The notes under the pieces were generated by a model. It was not told the DNA's origin. It searched no databases and saw only the letters and a program-made list of their open reading frames with translations. Positions 15,504-25,309 of a DNA stretch of 64,000 bases are shown here, in pieces. A program made the position numbers and the translations under genes. Position 1 is the stretch's first letter, and every line of letters begins with the position of its first letter. The DNA lies in contig JAHBXV010000031.1 in assembly GCA_019636285.1 (NCBI GenBank), positions 1 through 64,000 of the forward strand. Reading direction: 5' to 3'. The stretch is from Planctomycetaceae bacterium (GTDB lineage Bacteria > Planctomycetota > Planctomycetia > Planctomycetales > Planctomycetaceae).

Positions 15504-17028
15504 CGGGGAACACCTTCGTGAACATCAGCCAGGCCATCAGGAACGTCAGCAGAACGTTGAGCGCCTGACCGCACACATACAGGACCAATGGCTTACCCCC
15601 CACGAGTTGTTTCGACAATTCGCGGAAATTCGACTCCAAGCCAATGCTCACGAATGCGAGGCAAAAACACCAGCCGCGCAGTTGGCCGGAAGTCTTCGAG
15701 ATCGCCGCAGTAGTTGCTTCACCCGTCGGCCCCGTCGAAGTCAGCCAGGTGAACAGCAGCGAAGCCAGCAGAAATCCGAGAACAAACTTCGGGAATCGCC
15801 GCCAGATTTCCCACAGCGACGGAAACTTGTCGCCAGGACGGCGCTCGACACAGGTGACCCAGTACACAGCCACGCTGAACGCGATCACGCCGATCAGAAT
15901 GTTCTGAATCGTCTTAATCATCGTCGCCGTCAGTTCGCCCGCCGGTCCCAGCGCGGCTCCCGCGGCGGCGACCGCTCCCGTCGAATCGATCGTCCCGCCG
16001 ATCCACGCCCCACCGAGAACCGGGTCGATGCCGACCGCCTTTATGAACGCAGGCAACGCGATCATCATGATGACCGTGAACCCCAGCGACAGGCTAATGG
16101 CGAGCGACAGTTCTTCTTTCTTCGCTCGGCAGGCGGCCGCCGTCGCGATGGCCGCCGAGACGCCACAGACGGACATATCGGCACAGATCACCATGTTGAG
16201 CGACCGCGACGGGATCTTCAGAACCCGCTGGCCGAAGATGTATGTGCTGACCAGAACAATGGGCGTGACGACCCAGGCAATAAAGATCCCGGGCATGCCG
16301 AGCGCGACCAGTTTGTCGAGCAGAACCTCTGCCCCGTAGAGCACCAGGCCGGCCTTGATGTAGAGTTCCGTCCGTAGCGCGGGTTTCAGAAATACGGGCG
16401 TGCCGATCGTATTGCTGATGAGCAACCCGCCGAGCAGCGCCCATAGGGCATATTCCAAGCCCAGGTTGTTGATGACGACCTGCCCCGACGCGACGTAAGC
16501 GATCGTCGCCAGCAGGAACACCACGAGATACGCCGCCGGAAATCCACGCGTGCTGGACGTGCCTCCCAGATTCCAGACCGCCACTCCAAACAAGGCGAAC
16601 GTCACGAGAAAGACCCGCACGATCGGGACGATCAGCGATTCTTTCTTCTTGCCGACGAACGCATCCGCCGGGTTCGACGTCCATCCGCCCGGTTTCGCCA
16701 GGTAGCTTTGCAGCGGATTCACCGCGAGGGCAGCCTGGGCCTTGACGACCTTCTCATTGGCCGATTCGAGCGTCTTGTCATCGGCCTTTGCCGCGAGAAG
16801 CGCCGCGTATTCGGTCTTCGCCGCTTCATAGGCCGCCTGCCGTTCGGAGAGATCCGATGGCTGATAGGCGAGCGTGACAGCGAGAACCCCTAACAGGACG
16901 AACAAGCCGACGAAGTTGGCCCACCAGTCTTCGGTATTCCAGCCCCGGTCGGTTCCGATCGTCACGACATCATCGGGGCTATCCCCCACAGGAGGCTGTC
17001 CGGGACGAGGGTTCTCCGCATCGGCCAT
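15481..17028 (-). CDS. YeiH-family putative sulfate exporter/permease (Cons_hypoth698)
   Basis: This is a 515-residue integral membrane protein with about eleven hydrophobic helices. Family hallmarks are [40 protein letters not shown] and [18 protein letters not shown]. Characterised or predicted relatives (YeiH, PF03601) are linked to sulfite/sulfonate or sulfate export. It is unusual in having a soluble, charged, probably coiled-coil segment (about residues 60-105) after the first helix, followed by a Pro/Trp-rich stretch before the conserved core starts at about 130. It overlaps a small membrane protein gene by 23 nt. Substrate assignment is by family only. Confidence 0.82.
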   Translation of the reverse strand: MADAENPRPGQPPVGDSPDDVVTIGTDRGWNTEDWWANFVGLFVLLGVLAVTLAYQPSDLSERQAAYEAAKTEYAALLAAKADDKTLESANEKVVKAQAALAVNPLQSYLAKPGGWTSNPADAFVGKKKESLIVPIVRVFLVTFALFGVAVWNLGGTSSTRGFPAAYLVVFLLATIAYVASGQVVINNLGLEYALWALLGGLLISNTIGTPVFLKPALRTELYIKAGLVLYGAEVLLDKLVALGMPGIFIAWVVTPIVLVSTYIFGQRVLKIPSRSLNMVICADMSVCGVSAAIATAAACRAKKEELSLAISLSLGFTVIMMIALPAFIKAVGIDPVLGGAWIGGTIDSTGAVAAAGAALGPAGELTATMIKTIQNILIGVIAFSVAVYWVTCVERRPGDKFPSLWEIWRRFPKFVLGFLLASLLFTWLTSTGPTGEATTAAISKTSGQLRGWCFCLAFVSIGLESNFRELSKQLVGGKPLVLYVCGQALNVLLTFLMAWLMFTKVFPDAAAALR

Positions 17029-18057
17029 GTCGTCAATCCATGAGGGTCAGCAGGCGGCTACCGGGACAAGCCATGAAATTCGCGAGTGGCCTCGAAAAGC
17101 GCACTGGCGATTCGTCCCACGTGTTCTACTGTCGGATTGCCAACGATGCCACCCGCGCGTCGCGGGCCGTCTTGACGTGACGTGCTGTTTCCCGACCTCA
17201 GGAAGGGACACATAGATCGCGTGGCCGCTTGACCGCCCGCGACCAGGACCTGCCTCGTTCGATTGGCAGGAAGGGTCTCTCACCAAGGCACAAAGACACT
17301 GAGAACGATAAGAACGAGGTTTGGAGGTCGGACGGAATCCATCCTTGAAGATTTCTCCGTGCCTTCGTGACTCCGTGAGAACCAAATTCCTTGCCCATCG
17401 ACACCCTCCTCACCGATCACGGCATCGGACCATACACCTCGGCCGCTCCACCGACGAGTGGGGCATTCGCTCCAGAGAACTTGAGCCGAAACCCTCGCTA
17501 CGGGGCAAACACTTGACTGTCGCCCCCGCGAATCGCTAAACTCGTCGCATCAGCGATCTCCTGCGCATTGAGATTGCCTGCCGACGTTTTAGCGGATTTG
17601 AACGCGATCGATTCCGGTCCGGTCGTCCGCAGGGTGTTCACCACCCAAAACTCCCATCCTGACTCCGCGCCCGACTTTAGCCAAACTGTCGTTTCCGACA
17701 GTTTCTTGAGATTTTTTCGCTGTTTTCCGCGAAGGTCTCGGCAGGTTGAATGGTTAACGAGCAGACTACTTCGGACGGGGCACGTTCCGCCCAGGTGGTC
17801 GAGGGCGGCCCGGCATCAGATGTCTGGCCAGGCGTTCGGTGTGATGAATCCGACTCCGGGTTGTGAGTCGCGTTCCTGAGAGTATTTCGACGGCAGGCCT
17901 GGGGTGGAGACCTTAAACTTCACTTCTGGCCAGCCGTTCACGGGGATTTCAAGAGAGTCGTGCAGGTCTCGACAGAGTGGTGTCGGGCAGCCTTTAAAAC
18001 AGGGTCTCGGCCGGTCCCGTATCTCGGACGGTCTCCATCTGAACTGGAGTTTCAAAC
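17029..18057. other. 1-kb intergenic region
   Basis: It lies between two divergent genes (transporter, minus; DUF1501, plus). It contains one inverted-repeat element (17277-17385) and GGAG before the DUF1501 start. Short reading frames here lack ribosome binding sites and family features. Nothing else was recognised. Confidence 0.6.
17277..17385. repeat. Inverted-repeat element, CACCAAGGCAC family, copy 1
   Basis: Imperfect terminal inverted repeats: TCTCACCAAGGCACAAAGAC at the left, and at the right GTGCCTTCGTGACTCCGTGA reading inward on the other strand. The unit is about 110 bp. Related full or partial copies are at 61118-61155, 61868-61897 and 62527-62648. This type of repeat is known as a dispersed intergenic element in several phyla; it has no coding capacity. 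Confidence 0.7.
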
Positions 18058-19386
18058 ATGGCGGATGTCATTGGTTCTTGTGCTCCCGAGCATTTCAAGC
18101 GGTTGAGCCGTCGCGGATTTCTGTCTGTTGGCTTCCTCGCGGGAACATCTCTCACCCTGCCCGACCTGTTGCGTCGTCAGGCCCATGCCGACCTGAAGCA
18201 TTACGAAAATTTCGAGGGGACCGCGAAGTCGGTCATCCACATTTACCTGCCGGGCGGCATGGCCCATCAGGAATCGTTCGACCCGAAGCCCTACGCTCCG
18301 ATTGAATACCGCGGCGAAATGGGCCAGGTCGCCACCAAGATCAGTGGCGAGCAGTTCGGCGAAACCCTCGCCAAAACCGCTCAGGTTGCCGACAAGCTCT
18401 GCGTGATTCGCTCGATGACGCACGGCGAAGCGGCCCACGAACGCGGCACGCACAACATGTTCACGGGCTATCGCCCCAGCCCGGCCCTGCAATACCCGAG
18501 CATTGGCTCGGTCGTCAGCCACGAGTACGGCCCCCGCAAGAACCTGCCGCCGTATGTCTGCATCCCGAACGTTCCGAACGAATTCGCCGGCAGCGGCTAC
18601 CTCAGTTCGGCATTCGCGCCGTTTGCCCTTGGCAGCGACCCCGCGTCGAACGGCTTCAAGGTCCGCGATCTCGATCTGCCGAACGGTATCGACGACAGCC
18701 GGTTCGCCACGCGTCGTAGTGCTCTGGAAGCGGTCAACGCCTACTTCCAGAAGAAGGAAAAGTCCGACGACCTGACGGCAATGGACACGTTCTACGACCG
18801 TGCCTATTCGCTCATCAGTTCGCCGGAAGCCCGTGCGGCGTTCGACATCAACCAGGAGCCGGAAGCCGTTCGCAATGAATACGGTCGCGGCACCGCCGGT
18901 GCTCGCATGCTGCTGGCCCGTCGTCTGGTTCAGTCCGGCGTGCGTCTGGTCAATCTGACGTTCGGCGGCTGGGACATGCACAACCAGATCGTTCGCGGCT
19001 TCAAGAACCAGATGCCCGAGTTCGACCAGGCGTTCTCGACACTGATCGCCGACCTTGACCGCACTGGCCTGCTCGGTGAAACGCTGGTCATGGTGTCGTC
19101 GGAATTCGGCCGCACGCCGAAGATCAACGCGACCGCCGGCCGCGACCACTGGCCCAAGGTCTTCAGCGTCGCCCTGGCTGGGGGTGGGATCAAGGGCGGC
19201 ACGATCTACGGCACTTCGGACGCCACCGCGACCGAACCCGATATGAACCCGGTCGGGCCGGAAGACCTGTTCACGACGGTCTACCACTGCATGGGAATCG
19301 TCGCCGACAAGGAACTGATGGCCCCCGGCGACCGCCCGATCGAAATCGTCGATGGCGGTAAAGTCGTCAAGGAAATGCTGGCCTAG
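18058..19386 (+). CDS. Tat-exported DUF1501 protein (sulfatase-like fold)
   Basis: This is a 442-residue member of the large planctomycete DUF1501 family. A twin-arginine signal (SRRGFL, residues 17-22, with hydrophobic run to about 38) directs export in folded form. Conserved family text includes HIYLPGGMAHQESFDPKP, THNMFTGYRP, NLTFGGWDMHN, VMVSSEFGRTPK and GRDHWPKVFSVALAGGG, corresponding to the metal-binding regions of the alkaline phosphatase/sulfatase superfamily. The substrate is unknown. DUF1501 genes are usually paired with DUF1549/DUF1553 genes, as here 3.3 kb downstream, and the proteins probably work together. A strong hairpin terminator follows. Confidence 0.93.
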   Translation: MADVIGSCAPEHFKRLSRRGFLSVGFLAGTSLTLPDLLRRQAHADLKHYENFEGTAKSVIHIYLPGGMAHQESFDPKPYAPIEYRGEMGQVATKISGEQFGETLAKTAQVADKLCVIRSMTHGEAAHERGTHNMFTGYRPSPALQYPSIGSVVSHEYGPRKNLPPYVCIPNVPNEFAGSGYLSSAFAPFALGSDPASNGFKVRDLDLPNGIDDSRFATRRSALEAVNAYFQKKEKSDDLTAMDTFYDRAYSLISSPEARAAFDINQEPEAVRNEYGRGTAGARMLLARRLVQSGVRLVNLTFGGWDMHNQIVRGFKNQMPEFDQAFSTLIADLDRTGLLGETLVMVSSEFGRTPKINATAGRDHWPKVFSVALAGGGIKGGTIYGTSDATATEPDMNPVGPEDLFTTVYHCMGIVADKELMAPGDRPIEIVDGGKVVKEMLA

Positions 19387-19404
19387 TCCGGCAACTGAGA
19401 CTGG

Positions 19405-19442
19405 GCAAACCCACCTCTCGCCAAATCGCGAGGTGGGTTTGC
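19405..19442 (+). terminator. Terminator hairpin after the DUF1501 gene
   Basis: A 13-bp perfect stem, GCAAACCCACCTC (19405-19417) with its complement (19430-19442), and a 12-nt loop lie 18 bp after the stop codon. The 3' arm contains TTT. Position and strength fit an intrinsic terminator. Confidence 0.75.
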
Positions 19443-19461
19443 TCGTATGTGGAGAGGAATC

Positions 19462-19758
19462 ATGAGCACGGGGTCGCTGACGGAGGTCTACCGGGCTGCC
19501 AGCGTGCTCGACGCAAAGTTGATGCAGTCCGCGCTCGAGTCCGCAGACATTCCCGCGGTCGTCTCGGGTGAATTACTCCAGAACGCACTCGGGGATATCC
19601 CGCTAGGCTGGTCGACAGCTCCGCGTATCATGGTGCCAGAAGAGTTCGTCGATGCCGCGAAAGCGATCATCGAGACCGTTGAAGCCGATGCCCAACGCAA
19701 TCGAGACGAAACGGCCGAGGAGAGTGACGAATCACCATCAGCGGATTCTGTCGAATAG
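19462..19758 (+). CDS. DUF2007 small protein (putative signal-transducing domain)
   Basis: This is a 98-residue cytoplasmic protein. The text LTEVYRAASVLDAKLMQSAL, ESADIPAVVSGE and APRIMVPEEFVDAAKAIIE matches the DUF2007 fold, a small alpha-beta domain with ferredoxin-like topology whose role is unproven. The C-terminal 20 residues are acidic and probably disordered. ATG 19462 has GGAGAGGAA 4-12 bases upstream; an ATG at 19447 is less well placed. It follows the DUF1501 terminator and so may be a separate transcript. Confidence 0.75.
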   Translation: MSTGSLTEVYRAASVLDAKLMQSALESADIPAVVSGELLQNALGDIPLGWSTAPRIMVPEEFVDAAKAIIETVEADAQRNRDETAEESDESPSADSVE

Positions 19759-20126
19759 CATCGGAATGTCTCTTGAGGTCATGTGATTGACACGTATTTA
19801 CGACGATGTGACCGAGTGGATGATCGACGGTTGCCCGAGTCCCCCGACCGACTTGCCCCCGCATCCTGACCCGCCGATTGCCCCACCCGGTTTCATCCGA
19901 CCACGATTCACAGTCCAAAATCTGCAGATGTCTCAAATGGGAGCGGTGCCCTCCCGAATTGTCCTGCACGCGGCACAATGAGATTTGCCCGGTTGAACTC
20001 GGTTCCATGGACGGAGCCGTTGGTTGAGGTGTCCGAGAATTCCCCGAGCGGCTCACGATGAGCAGCGGGAAGCCGGACACCGGCAGGGACGCCCGAACAA
20101 CTCCCGAAACTGACGGAACCTTCGCC
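19759..20126. other. Intergenic region with no recognised feature
   Basis: 368 bp between the DUF2007 and PPC-domain genes. Short frames here have Pro-rich translations and no ribosome binding site. Nothing else is supported. Confidence 0.5.
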
Positions 20127-22598
20127 ATGACGTGTTTGAGCAAATCCCCGGTGGGGAGCGCGATCGTCGCTCTGGTGCTGCTGGCCGGCGGCATGGCCGA
20201 GGCTGCCAATCCCACCCTCGCGAAAGTGACGCCGCGCGGTGCCCAGCGAGGCACCGAAGTGGAAGTCCTCCTCGTGGGCGACCGCCTGGACGACGCGCAG
20301 GAACTCGTCTTCTACCAACCGGGGATCGAAGTCGCCGAGCTGACGGTCGTCGATGCCAAGCAGGTGAAGGCCAAACTTAAGATCGCGGCCGACTGCTATC
20401 CCGGAACCAAATACGTCCGCGTCCGGACGAAGACCGGCCTGTCGGAACTTCAGAACTTCCGCGTCGGCGTGATGCCCAACGTCGCCGAAGTCGAGCCGAA
20501 TAACGAATTCACCGCTCCCCAGGCAATCGAAAAGAACGTGACGATTGAAGGGGTCATCACCAGCGAAGACCAGGATCTGTTCGTCATCGATGCCAAGCAG
20601 GGCGAACGGATTTCGGTGGAAGTCGAAGGAATTCGCCTGGCCGACTTCATGTTCGATCCCTACGTGGCCATCCTGAACGAACAGCGCTTCGAACTCGCCT
20701 CCAGCGATGACGCCGCGCTCGTCTGGCAGGATGGAGTCGCCAGCATTCTGGCTCCTGCCGATGGCAAGTACATCGTCCAGGTTCGTGAAAGCTCCTACGG
20801 CGGCAACGGCAACTGCCACTATCGGCTGCACGTGGGGAATTTCCCGCGTCCGCTGGCGATCATCCCCTCCGGCGGCAAGCCGGGCGAAACCTTGAAGGTC
20901 ACCTACCTGGGCGACGCGCGCGGCCCGTTGACGAACGATGTCACCATTCCCAGCACCTGGGCGGAACGGGACTTCGCAGTCTTCGCGCAGGACGAGTTGG
21001 GAATCGCCCCGTCTGGCAACATTTTCCGAATTTCTCCGCTCGACAATTTCGTCGAACCGCTGGAAGAAGCCAACGAAACGCGCGAGACGGCGACGCCCAT
21101 GACGCTCCCGGGCGCCGCGAACGGTGTCATCCGCACTGCCGCCGATCAGGATTATTTCAAGTTCACCGCCACCAAGGGCCAGGTCTTCGATGTGAAGGTC
21201 TTCGGTCGGCAACTTCGCAGCGAAATCGACCCGGTGCTGTACATTCAGAATGCCGGAGGCGGAAACGTGGCCGCCAATGACGACGCCAATGGAACGCCCG
21301 ACAGCGCGTTGCGGCTGACCATTCCCGCGGATGGCGACTACTTCCTGCACATCAAGGATCACCTGGGCCGCGGCGGCGACGCTTTCCATTACCGCGTGGA
21401 ATTCGAACCGGTAACCCCCACACTCGAAGCCAGCGTCAACGAAATCACGCAATTTGTCGAACATCGCCTCGTGGTGGCTCAGGGCAATCGCGCTCCGCTC
21501 GTCGTCACCGCGACCCGCCGCGATTTTGGTGGACGGTTGACCTTCCTCGGCGAGAATTTGCCGGAAGGCGTGACCGTGGAAGCCCCGGGAATGCAGGACA
21601 ACCAGAACACCACTCAGGTGACGCTTCTGGCCTCGCCTGAAGCTCCCCTCTCCGCGAAGCTGAGCAAGCTCTTCGCCAAGTTGGACGACGCCAATAACCC
21701 CTACCCGCCGACCGGTGAAATCCGTCAGGACGCCACGCTCGTTCGCGGACAGAACAATCGCCCGTTCTGGACCGAGCCGCTGCCGGGGCTCGTTATCGGG
21801 GTCGTTGAAAAGGCACCCTTCACTGTCGAGATCGTCCAGCCCAAGGTGCCGCTGGTTCAGAACGGCCAGATGCACCTGAAGGTGGTTGCCCATCGCGATG
21901 AAGGGTTCACCGCTCCGATCAAGGTCGACTTGGGCCTGAACCCGCCCGGTGTCAACTCCAGCCGCGAGGTCTCCATCGCCGAAGGGCAGACGGAAGCGCT
22001 GATCCTGATGAACGCCGCCGGCAATGCCCCGCCCGGAGAATGGGATCTGTGCATTCGGGCGGAAGCTCCCTACGGCAACGGTCGAATCGTGGTTGGTTCT
22101 CCGTTCGCGAAATTGACGGTCTCGGAACCTTTCCTGAAGTTCAACTACGCCTCGGTCGCCGCTGTCGAAACCGGTGCCGAAACGGTTCTTCCCATTCAGA
22201 TTGAAGTCGCCAAGCCCTTCGAGGGGGATGCCAAGGTGACGCTCGTCGGGCTGCCCAATAAGGTCACCACCGAAGAGAAGGCGATCAACACCGAAGTGAA
22301 AGAGCTGCTGTTCCCCGTGAAGGCGGAAGCGGACGCCAACCCCGGATTGACGAAGAACCTGTTCTGCCAGGTTGTCATCATGAAGGACGGCGAACCGATC
22401 CTCCACAACCTCGGCTCGGGTCAACTGCGGGTGGACAAGCCGCTGCCGCCGAAGCCAAATGCCCAGCCGGTGGCGGAAGCTCCCAAGCCAGCCGCGCCAG
22501 CGGCTCCGGTCGCCAAGCCGCTGAGCCGACTCGAAATGCTCCGGCAGCAGCAGAAAGAGAAACTGGCGGCGGAGTCGGCAGCACCGGGTGGGCAGTAG
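20127..22598 (+). CDS. Large secreted protein with pre-peptidase C-terminal (PPC) domains
   Basis: This is an 823-residue exported protein with a signal peptide (hydrophobic residues about 10-24, cleavage near MAEAAN). After an IPT-like N-terminal beta domain (TLAKVTPRGAQRGTEVEVLL) come two PPC-like beta domains. The first starts at AEVEPNNEFTAPQAIE (about residue 123) and has EDQDLFVIDAKQGERISVEV. The second starts near LEEANETRETATPM (about 312) and has ADQDYFKFTATKGQVFDVKV. Several Ig-like beta regions follow, then a Pro/Ala-rich linker and a charged C-terminal helix. The start at 20127 is set by the signal peptide. Such proteins accompany DUF1549/DUF1553 proteins in planctomycetes, probably as surface or periplasmic binding partners. 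No catalytic site is visible. Confidence 0.85.
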   Translation: MTCLSKSPVGSAIVALVLLAGGMAEAANPTLAKVTPRGAQRGTEVEVLLVGDRLDDAQELVFYQPGIEVAELTVVDAKQVKAKLKIAADCYPGTKYVRVRTKTGLSELQNFRVGVMPNVAEVEPNNEFTAPQAIEKNVTIEGVITSEDQDLFVIDAKQGERISVEVEGIRLADFMFDPYVAILNEQRFELASSDDAALVWQDGVASILAPADGKYIVQVRESSYGGNGNCHYRLHVGNFPRPLAIIPSGGKPGETLKVTYLGDARGPLTNDVTIPSTWAERDFAVFAQDELGIAPSGNIFRISPLDNFVEPLEEANETRETATPMTLPGAANGVIRTAADQDYFKFTATKGQVFDVKVFGRQLRSEIDPVLYIQNAGGGNVAANDDANGTPDSALRLTIPADGDYFLHIKDHLGRGGDAFHYRVEFEPVTPTLEASVNEITQFVEHRLVVAQGNRAPLVVTATRRDFGGRLTFLGENLPEGVTVEAPGMQDNQNTTQVTLLASPEAPLSAKLSKLFAKLDDANNPYPPTGEIRQDATLVRGQNNRPFWTEPLPGLVIGVVEKAPFTVEIVQPKVPLVQNGQMHLKVVAHRDEGFTAPIKVDLGLNPPGVNSSREVSIAEGQTEALILMNAAGNAPPGEWDLCIRAEAPYGNGRIVVGSPFAKLTVSEPFLKFNYASVAAVETGAETVLPIQIEVAKPFEGDAKVTLVGLPNKVTTEEKAINTEVKELLFPVKAEADANPGLTKNLFCQVVIMKDGEPILHNLGSGQLRVDKPLPPKPNAQPVAEAPKPAAPAAPVAKPLSRLEMLRQQQKEKLAAESAAPGGQ

Positions 22599-22701
22599 CC
22601 GCCGAAGACTCATGCCTTGCATCGCTCCGATTGGAAATACTGTTCGTCCTTTGCTCCGTCAGCCAGACCGTGAAACTTCCGTTTGGACAGGATAAGTCGT
22701 C

Positions 22702-25125
22702 ATGAAGTTGGCCCCTCATCTGGTCGCGATTGCCGTGACATTGGCCGCTGGATCGGCCTTTGCCGAGTCGACGCTGACCGAACTGCGCGTGTTTCCCGCA
22801 ACGGTTGAACTGAAGACCGCGCGGGATCGACAATCGATGGTCGTGCAGGCCGTCTATTCGGACGGCATCACTCGCGACGTCGCCGCCGAGTCGACGATCA
22901 CGATTGGCAACCAGGCCCTCATCAGGCGCGACGGCCTGACATTTCATCCGGTCGCCGACGGACAGACCGAGATCAAGGTCGATTTCGGCGGCAAGTCGCT
23001 GTCGGTTCCGGTGACGGTCGCGGCCGCGACCACGGATCGCCCCGTCAGCTTCAAGCTCGACGTGATGCCGGTCTTCATGAAGTCCAACTGCAATACCGGC
23101 AGCTGCCACGGCGCGGCTCGCGGCAAGGATGGCTTCCGTCTGTCGCTGTTCGGCTTCGATCCCGATGGCGATCACTACCGGATCATGCGGGAATTCCCCG
23201 GACGCCGCGTCAATCTGGGCGTGCCGGAAGCGAGCCTGCTCGTTGAAAAATCGATCGGCGTGGTCCCGCATACCGGGGGCAAGCGATTCGAAGCCGACTC
23301 GGAACTGAACCAGACGATGGTCGAGTGGATCACCAAGGGTTGTCCGCAGGATCCCGCCGACGTGGCCACGTGCGTCGGTCTCGAGCTCTATCCGCCGGAC
23401 GGCGTGCTGGATGGCGAAGGAGCCACGCAGCAGGTGACCGTACTGGCCAAGTATTCCGATGGCAGCGATCGCGATGTCACCGGACTGACGCTGTTCCTGA
23501 CGAACAACGAAACCTCTGCCGCGATCTCGCCCGAAGGGGTCATTACCGCCGGGGCGCGCGGCGAAGCTTTCATCATGGCGCGGTTCGCCACGTTTACCGT
23601 CGGTTCGCACTTCGTGGTGCTGCCGAAGGGACTCGAATGGCAAGACCCCGCGATGCCTTCGCTCAACTACATTGACGACCTCGTGAATCTGAAACTCAAA
23701 AAACTCCGCATGGAACCGTCGCCGCGCGCGGAGGATGACATTTTCCTGCGTCGCGTCTACATCGACCTCGTGGGTCAGCTCCCGACGGCCGAAGAATACA
23801 CGGCTTACATGACCAGCACGGACGCCGACAAGCGCGCGAAGCTGGTTGACGACCTGCTCGGCCGCAAGGAGTTCGCCGAGGTCTGGGTCTCGAAGTGGGC
23901 CGAATGGATGATGATGCGTTCGAGCAACCAGACGTCGTACAAGTCGATCGTCCTGTATTACACCTGGCTGTCGGACCAGATTTCAAACAACGTCCCCCTC
24001 GACCAGATGGTCCGGTCAATCCTGGGAGCGAACGGCGGTACGTTCAAATCGCCGGCGACCAACTTCTACCAGATTGAACGCGACACGCTGAAAGTCTCCG
24101 AGAACGTCGCGCAGATCTTCATGGGGATGCAGACCCAGTGTGCCCAGTGCCACAACCACCCGTTCGACCGCTGGACGCAGGACGACTATTACAGCTTCGC
24201 CGCCTTCTTCTCGCAGATTGGTCGCAAGCAGGGTGAAGACTATCGCGAGACGATCGTGTTCAACTCGGGGGGCGGCGACGTCCGGCACCCCGTCGGCAAT
24301 CGCGTGATGGCTCCCGTCTTCCTCGGGGGCGGCCCGGCCGACACGCAGGGGAAAGATCGCCGCGAAGTCCTCGCCAACTGGCTCGCTTCGCCGCAGAACC
24401 CGTACTTCGCGCAGAATTTCGTGAACCGGATCTGGCACCACTTCTTCGGAATTGGAATCGTTGAACCCGTCGATGACGTGCGCGTCAGCAATCCCCCGTC
24501 GAACGATCCGCTGCTGAAGGAACTCGCCAAGCAGTTCACCGAATCGGGTTACGACTTCAAAAAGCTCGTCCGCGAAATCTGCCTGTCGGAAGCCTACCAG
24601 CGATCGACGGTCACCAATCCTTCGAACGAACTCGATAGTCGCAACTTTGCAAAACAGACGCTCCGCCGCATCAAGGCCGAGTCAATGCTCGATGTCATCA
24701 GTCAGGTCACCGAGACCAAGGACAAGTTCCGCGGTTTGCCACTGGGCGCCCGCGCGGTTCAGATCGCCGACGGCGCGACGTCGAACTACTTCCTGGAAAC
24801 TTTCGGCCGCGCCAGCCGGCTGACGGCCTGCACCTGCGAAGTGAAGATGGAGCCGACGCTGTCGCAGGCCCTGCATCTGCTGAACGGGGACACCTCGAAT
24901 AACAAGATCCGTCAGGGGGGCGTGGTTGCCAACCTCCTCAAGGAACAGATGCCGCCGGAGCAGGTTGTCGAACAACTCTATGTCCGGTGCCTCAGCCGCA
25001 AGCCGACGCCGGAAGAAATGGAGGCCCTGAAGCCGATGCTCGCCGATCAGTCGAAGATTCGCGAAGGTCTGGAAGACGTCTTCTGGGCCCTGCTGAACAG
25101 CCGCGAGTTCCTGTTTAACCACTAA
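22702..25125 (+). CDS. Secreted DUF1549/DUF1553 protein with Ig-like domain and CxxCH sites
   Basis: This 807-residue exported protein has a signal peptide (residues 1-21, ending AFAES). In order: a bacterial Ig-like domain (LTELRVFPATVEL, about 24-110), a cytochrome-like segment with CNTGSCHG (about 130), a second Ig-like stretch (LELYPPDG, about 232-310), DUF1549 (NYIDDLVNLKLKKL onward, about 325-530) containing CAQCHNHPFDRW (about 480), and DUF1553 (GKDRREVLANWLASPQNPYF onward, about 545-800). Both CxxCH-like sites suggest covalent haem or cysteine-based metal binding in the periplasm. It is the planctomycete partner of DUF1501 proteins. AGGA lies 9 bases before the ATG. Confidence 0.93.
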   Translation: MKLAPHLVAIAVTLAAGSAFAESTLTELRVFPATVELKTARDRQSMVVQAVYSDGITRDVAAESTITIGNQALIRRDGLTFHPVADGQTEIKVDFGGKSLSVPVTVAAATTDRPVSFKLDVMPVFMKSNCNTGSCHGAARGKDGFRLSLFGFDPDGDHYRIMREFPGRRVNLGVPEASLLVEKSIGVVPHTGGKRFEADSELNQTMVEWITKGCPQDPADVATCVGLELYPPDGVLDGEGATQQVTVLAKYSDGSDRDVTGLTLFLTNNETSAAISPEGVITAGARGEAFIMARFATFTVGSHFVVLPKGLEWQDPAMPSLNYIDDLVNLKLKKLRMEPSPRAEDDIFLRRVYIDLVGQLPTAEEYTAYMTSTDADKRAKLVDDLLGRKEFAEVWVSKWAEWMMMRSSNQTSYKSIVLYYTWLSDQISNNVPLDQMVRSILGANGGTFKSPATNFYQIERDTLKVSENVAQIFMGMQTQCAQCHNHPFDRWTQDDYYSFAAFFSQIGRKQGEDYRETIVFNSGGGDVRHPVGNRVMAPVFLGGGPADTQGKDRREVLANWLASPQNPYFAQNFVNRIWHHFFGIGIVEPVDDVRVSNPPSNDPLLKELAKQFTESGYDFKKLVREICLSEAYQRSTVTNPSNELDSRNFAKQTLRRIKAESMLDVISQVTETKDKFRGLPLGARAVQIADGATSNYFLETFGRASRLTACTCEVKMEPTLSQALHLLNGDTSNNKIRQGGVVANLLKEQMPPEQVVEQLYVRCLSRKPTPEEMEALKPMLADQSKIREGLEDVFWALLNSREFLFNH

Positions 25126-25144
25126 CGATTTGCTTCCCGTGTGC

Positions 25145-25212
25145 CACTGGCTTCGCCAGTGTGCCTTTCGTGACGTAGATGGGTCCGAGACGGCACTGCC
25201 AAAATCAGTGCC
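25145..25212. repeat. Paired hairpins (GTGTGCCACTGG element)
   Basis: Two adjacent hairpins: CACTGGC-TTC-GCCAGTG (25145-25161) and GGCACTG-N7-CAGTGCC (25192-25212), flanked by GTGTGCC on the left and CCACCCGTG on the right. The layout is like the GTGCCACGGCTC elements (11.3 and 29.4 kb), with different arm sequence. They lie 19 bp after the DUF1549/1553 stop codon, so they could also end transcription. Confidence 0.6.
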
Positions 25213-25309
25213 ATCCACCCGTGTATCTTGAATAGAGACAGACACCCCCTGCCCGTGATCCGCCCGCGAACGGCCCTTTGGCCGTAACCCGCCGATGGAA
25301 GGTTTTGAA

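Noticed and set aside
17568-17879. 103-codon frame in the 17.0-18.0 kb gap
   Set aside because: No ribosome binding site, no domain, Arg/Ser-rich text; not supported as a gene.
18052-19287. 411-codon open frame antisense to the DUF1501 gene
   Set aside because: No family features or ribosome binding site; the opposite strand is clearly DUF1501.
19787-19981. 64-codon frame between DUF2007 and the PPC gene
   Set aside because: Pro-rich text, TTG-like start and no ribosome binding site; insufficient evidence.
19908-22622. 904-codon open frame on the minus strand opposite the PPC gene
   Set aside because: Arg/His/Gly-rich text without domains; a by-product of the codon bias of the real plus-strand gene, which has a signal peptide and domains.
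22378-23643. 421-codon open frame antisense to the DUF1549/DUF1553 gene
   Set aside because: Antisense shadow in high-GC DNA, composition typical of reading the wrong strand.
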